The position numbers and the translations under genes are program-made. Positions 38,811 to 39,231 of a DNA stretch of 39,231 bases are shown piece by piece. How positions within the stretch are numbered: position 1 is the first letter of the stretch; each line of letters opens with the position of its first letter. The stretch is from a virus. A model generated the notes under the pieces. The model did not search any database. It was given only the letters and a program-made list of their open reading frames with translations, and was not told the origin of the DNA. The stretch spans positions 1 to 39,231 of IMG/VR virus record IMGVR_UViG_3300009068_003024. The stretch is one strand, 5' to 3'.

Positions 38811-39231
38811 ACAGTAGACCCAGAGCTTGTGCCTGATTGTGCAGTTGTTCAGCTGCCAAGTTCTTGGCCTTTGCTTCCACCTGAATGTCCATGCATTCTA
38901 AAAATGACAGTGCCCATTCATTGTGTGCTGCATTGGGCAACAGATCACTGTGAGATCTCAATTTTACCTTTTGACAGCCCAACGTTATTAAGTCTTTCAT
39001 GGGCAACATATTTTTATGCATCATGTGCTGTGTGTCAGCATCAAATGCTGGCATTAAAGCTTCATCTCTAAAATAAGAATAATGCATGGTGGGTCGCACG
39101 CCTCTCCAACTGTCTATGACTCTTTTGACTCTGTCATCAGTGGGACGTATGTATTCTTCATCTCGTATAAGGTGATGATGTATGTCCAGCACCAATGCCA
39201 CATGTTTTTCCAACTGGAGTGTGGCATCCAA
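38809..39231 (-). CDS. uvsE: UvsE/UVDE-type UV-damage endonuclease, C-terminal part (5' end beyond window)
   Basis: 140 residues, open to the right window edge. LEKHVALVLDIHHHLI (metal-binding His cluster in a TIM-barrel strand), PTMHYSYFRDE, LGCQKVKLRSHSDLL, and DIQVEAKAKNLAAEQL match the second half of UV-damage endonuclease, including the E-A-K-A-K-N-L end. The family nicks DNA 5' of UV photoproducts and starts repair, useful to a phage in sunlit water. The internal ATG-like first residue here is not a start; the gene continues beyond the window. Its stop overlaps the late promoter of the SOD gene. Confidence 0.8.
   Translation of the reverse strand: MDATLQLEKHVALVLDIHHHLIRDEEYIRPTDDRVKRVIDSWRGVRPTMHYSYFRDEALMPAFDADTQHMMHKNMLPMKDLITLGCQKVKLRSHSDLLPNAAHNEWALSFLECMDIQVEAKAKNLAAEQLHNQAQALGLL

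Noticed and set aside
1-39231. tRNA genes, CRISPR arrays, insertion sequences, integrase or attachment sites
   Set aside because: All gaps between genes are under about 115 bases, none holds a cloverleaf or a repeat array, and no recombinase or transposase motif appears in any frame read.

Overview
The window is a stretch of a lytic T4-superfamily (tailed, contractile-type) marine bacteriophage, most like the T4-like phages of cyanobacteria and SAR11/alphaproteobacteria. This rests on a T4 gp43-type DNA polymerase, DexA exonuclease, gp44 clamp-loader subunit, DsbA, a gp31/GroES-like co-chaperonin, PhoH, a UvsE-type UV endonuclease, T4-type late promoters (NATAAATA), very tight gene packing with ATGA/TAATG overlaps, and several small protein modules that I recall as recurrent in marine T4-like phages. 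The DNA is moderately AT-rich. Almost everything lies on the minus strand; only phoH (18691-19410) and a small zinc-ribbon gene (37940-38227) are on the plus strand. I see no tRNA, rRNA, CRISPR array, insertion sequence or integrase. No gap between genes exceeds about 115 bases, so no stretch longer than 300 bases lacks a gene.

Layout, left to right. 1-5278: replication and nucleotide metabolism (dexA 5' part, DNA polymerase, GMP reductase, a small HAD phosphatase, two small membrane proteins, DsbA). 5340-12041: accessory and probable virion genes. Nine of ten neighbours at 6011-10302 (the exceptions are a zinc-knuckle protein and, in part, the MNEIDKL protein) begin with variants of M-K-I-x-E-I-x-x-E, reminiscent of the T4 capsid-targeting propeptide. 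They include a nucleotidase and a nucleotidyltransferase. 12067-15644: a protein-quality block (ClpA-like unfoldase, peptide deformylase, DnaJ/CbpA-like protein). 15693-17355: a lysis cassette (M15 endolysin, inner and outer spanin candidates). 17357-22305: conserved phage proteins, PhoH, a parvulin, the gp44 clamp loader, the GroES-like protein and a polymerase-inactive DnaE fragment. 22315-37525: about 15 kb of tail fibre and adhesin genes, including a 2185-residue protein and an embedded subtilase. 37529-39231: an Fe-S carrier, a zinc-ribbon protein, a superoxide dismutase and the 3' end of a UvsE-like gene.

How it works together. Consensus sigma70-type promoters precede replication and chaperone genes (polymerase, DsbA, the clamp-loader operon, DnaJ, the DnaE fragment, the nucleotidase), as expected for early transcription by host polymerase. 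T4-type late promoters precede fibre, PhoH, SOD and small virion-like genes. The most unusual signal is where these promoters sit. In at least six late and two or three early cases the start codon falls almost exactly at the predicted transcription start, with no Shine-Dalgarno, implying leaderless mRNAs. A second notable signal is a perfect TTGACA-17-TATAAT promoter giving the polymerase mRNA a leader of about 77 nt with a 7-bp hairpin and 8-nt loop, which resembles the T4 gp43 translational operator. Functions are inferred by reading motifs by eye; no database search was run.
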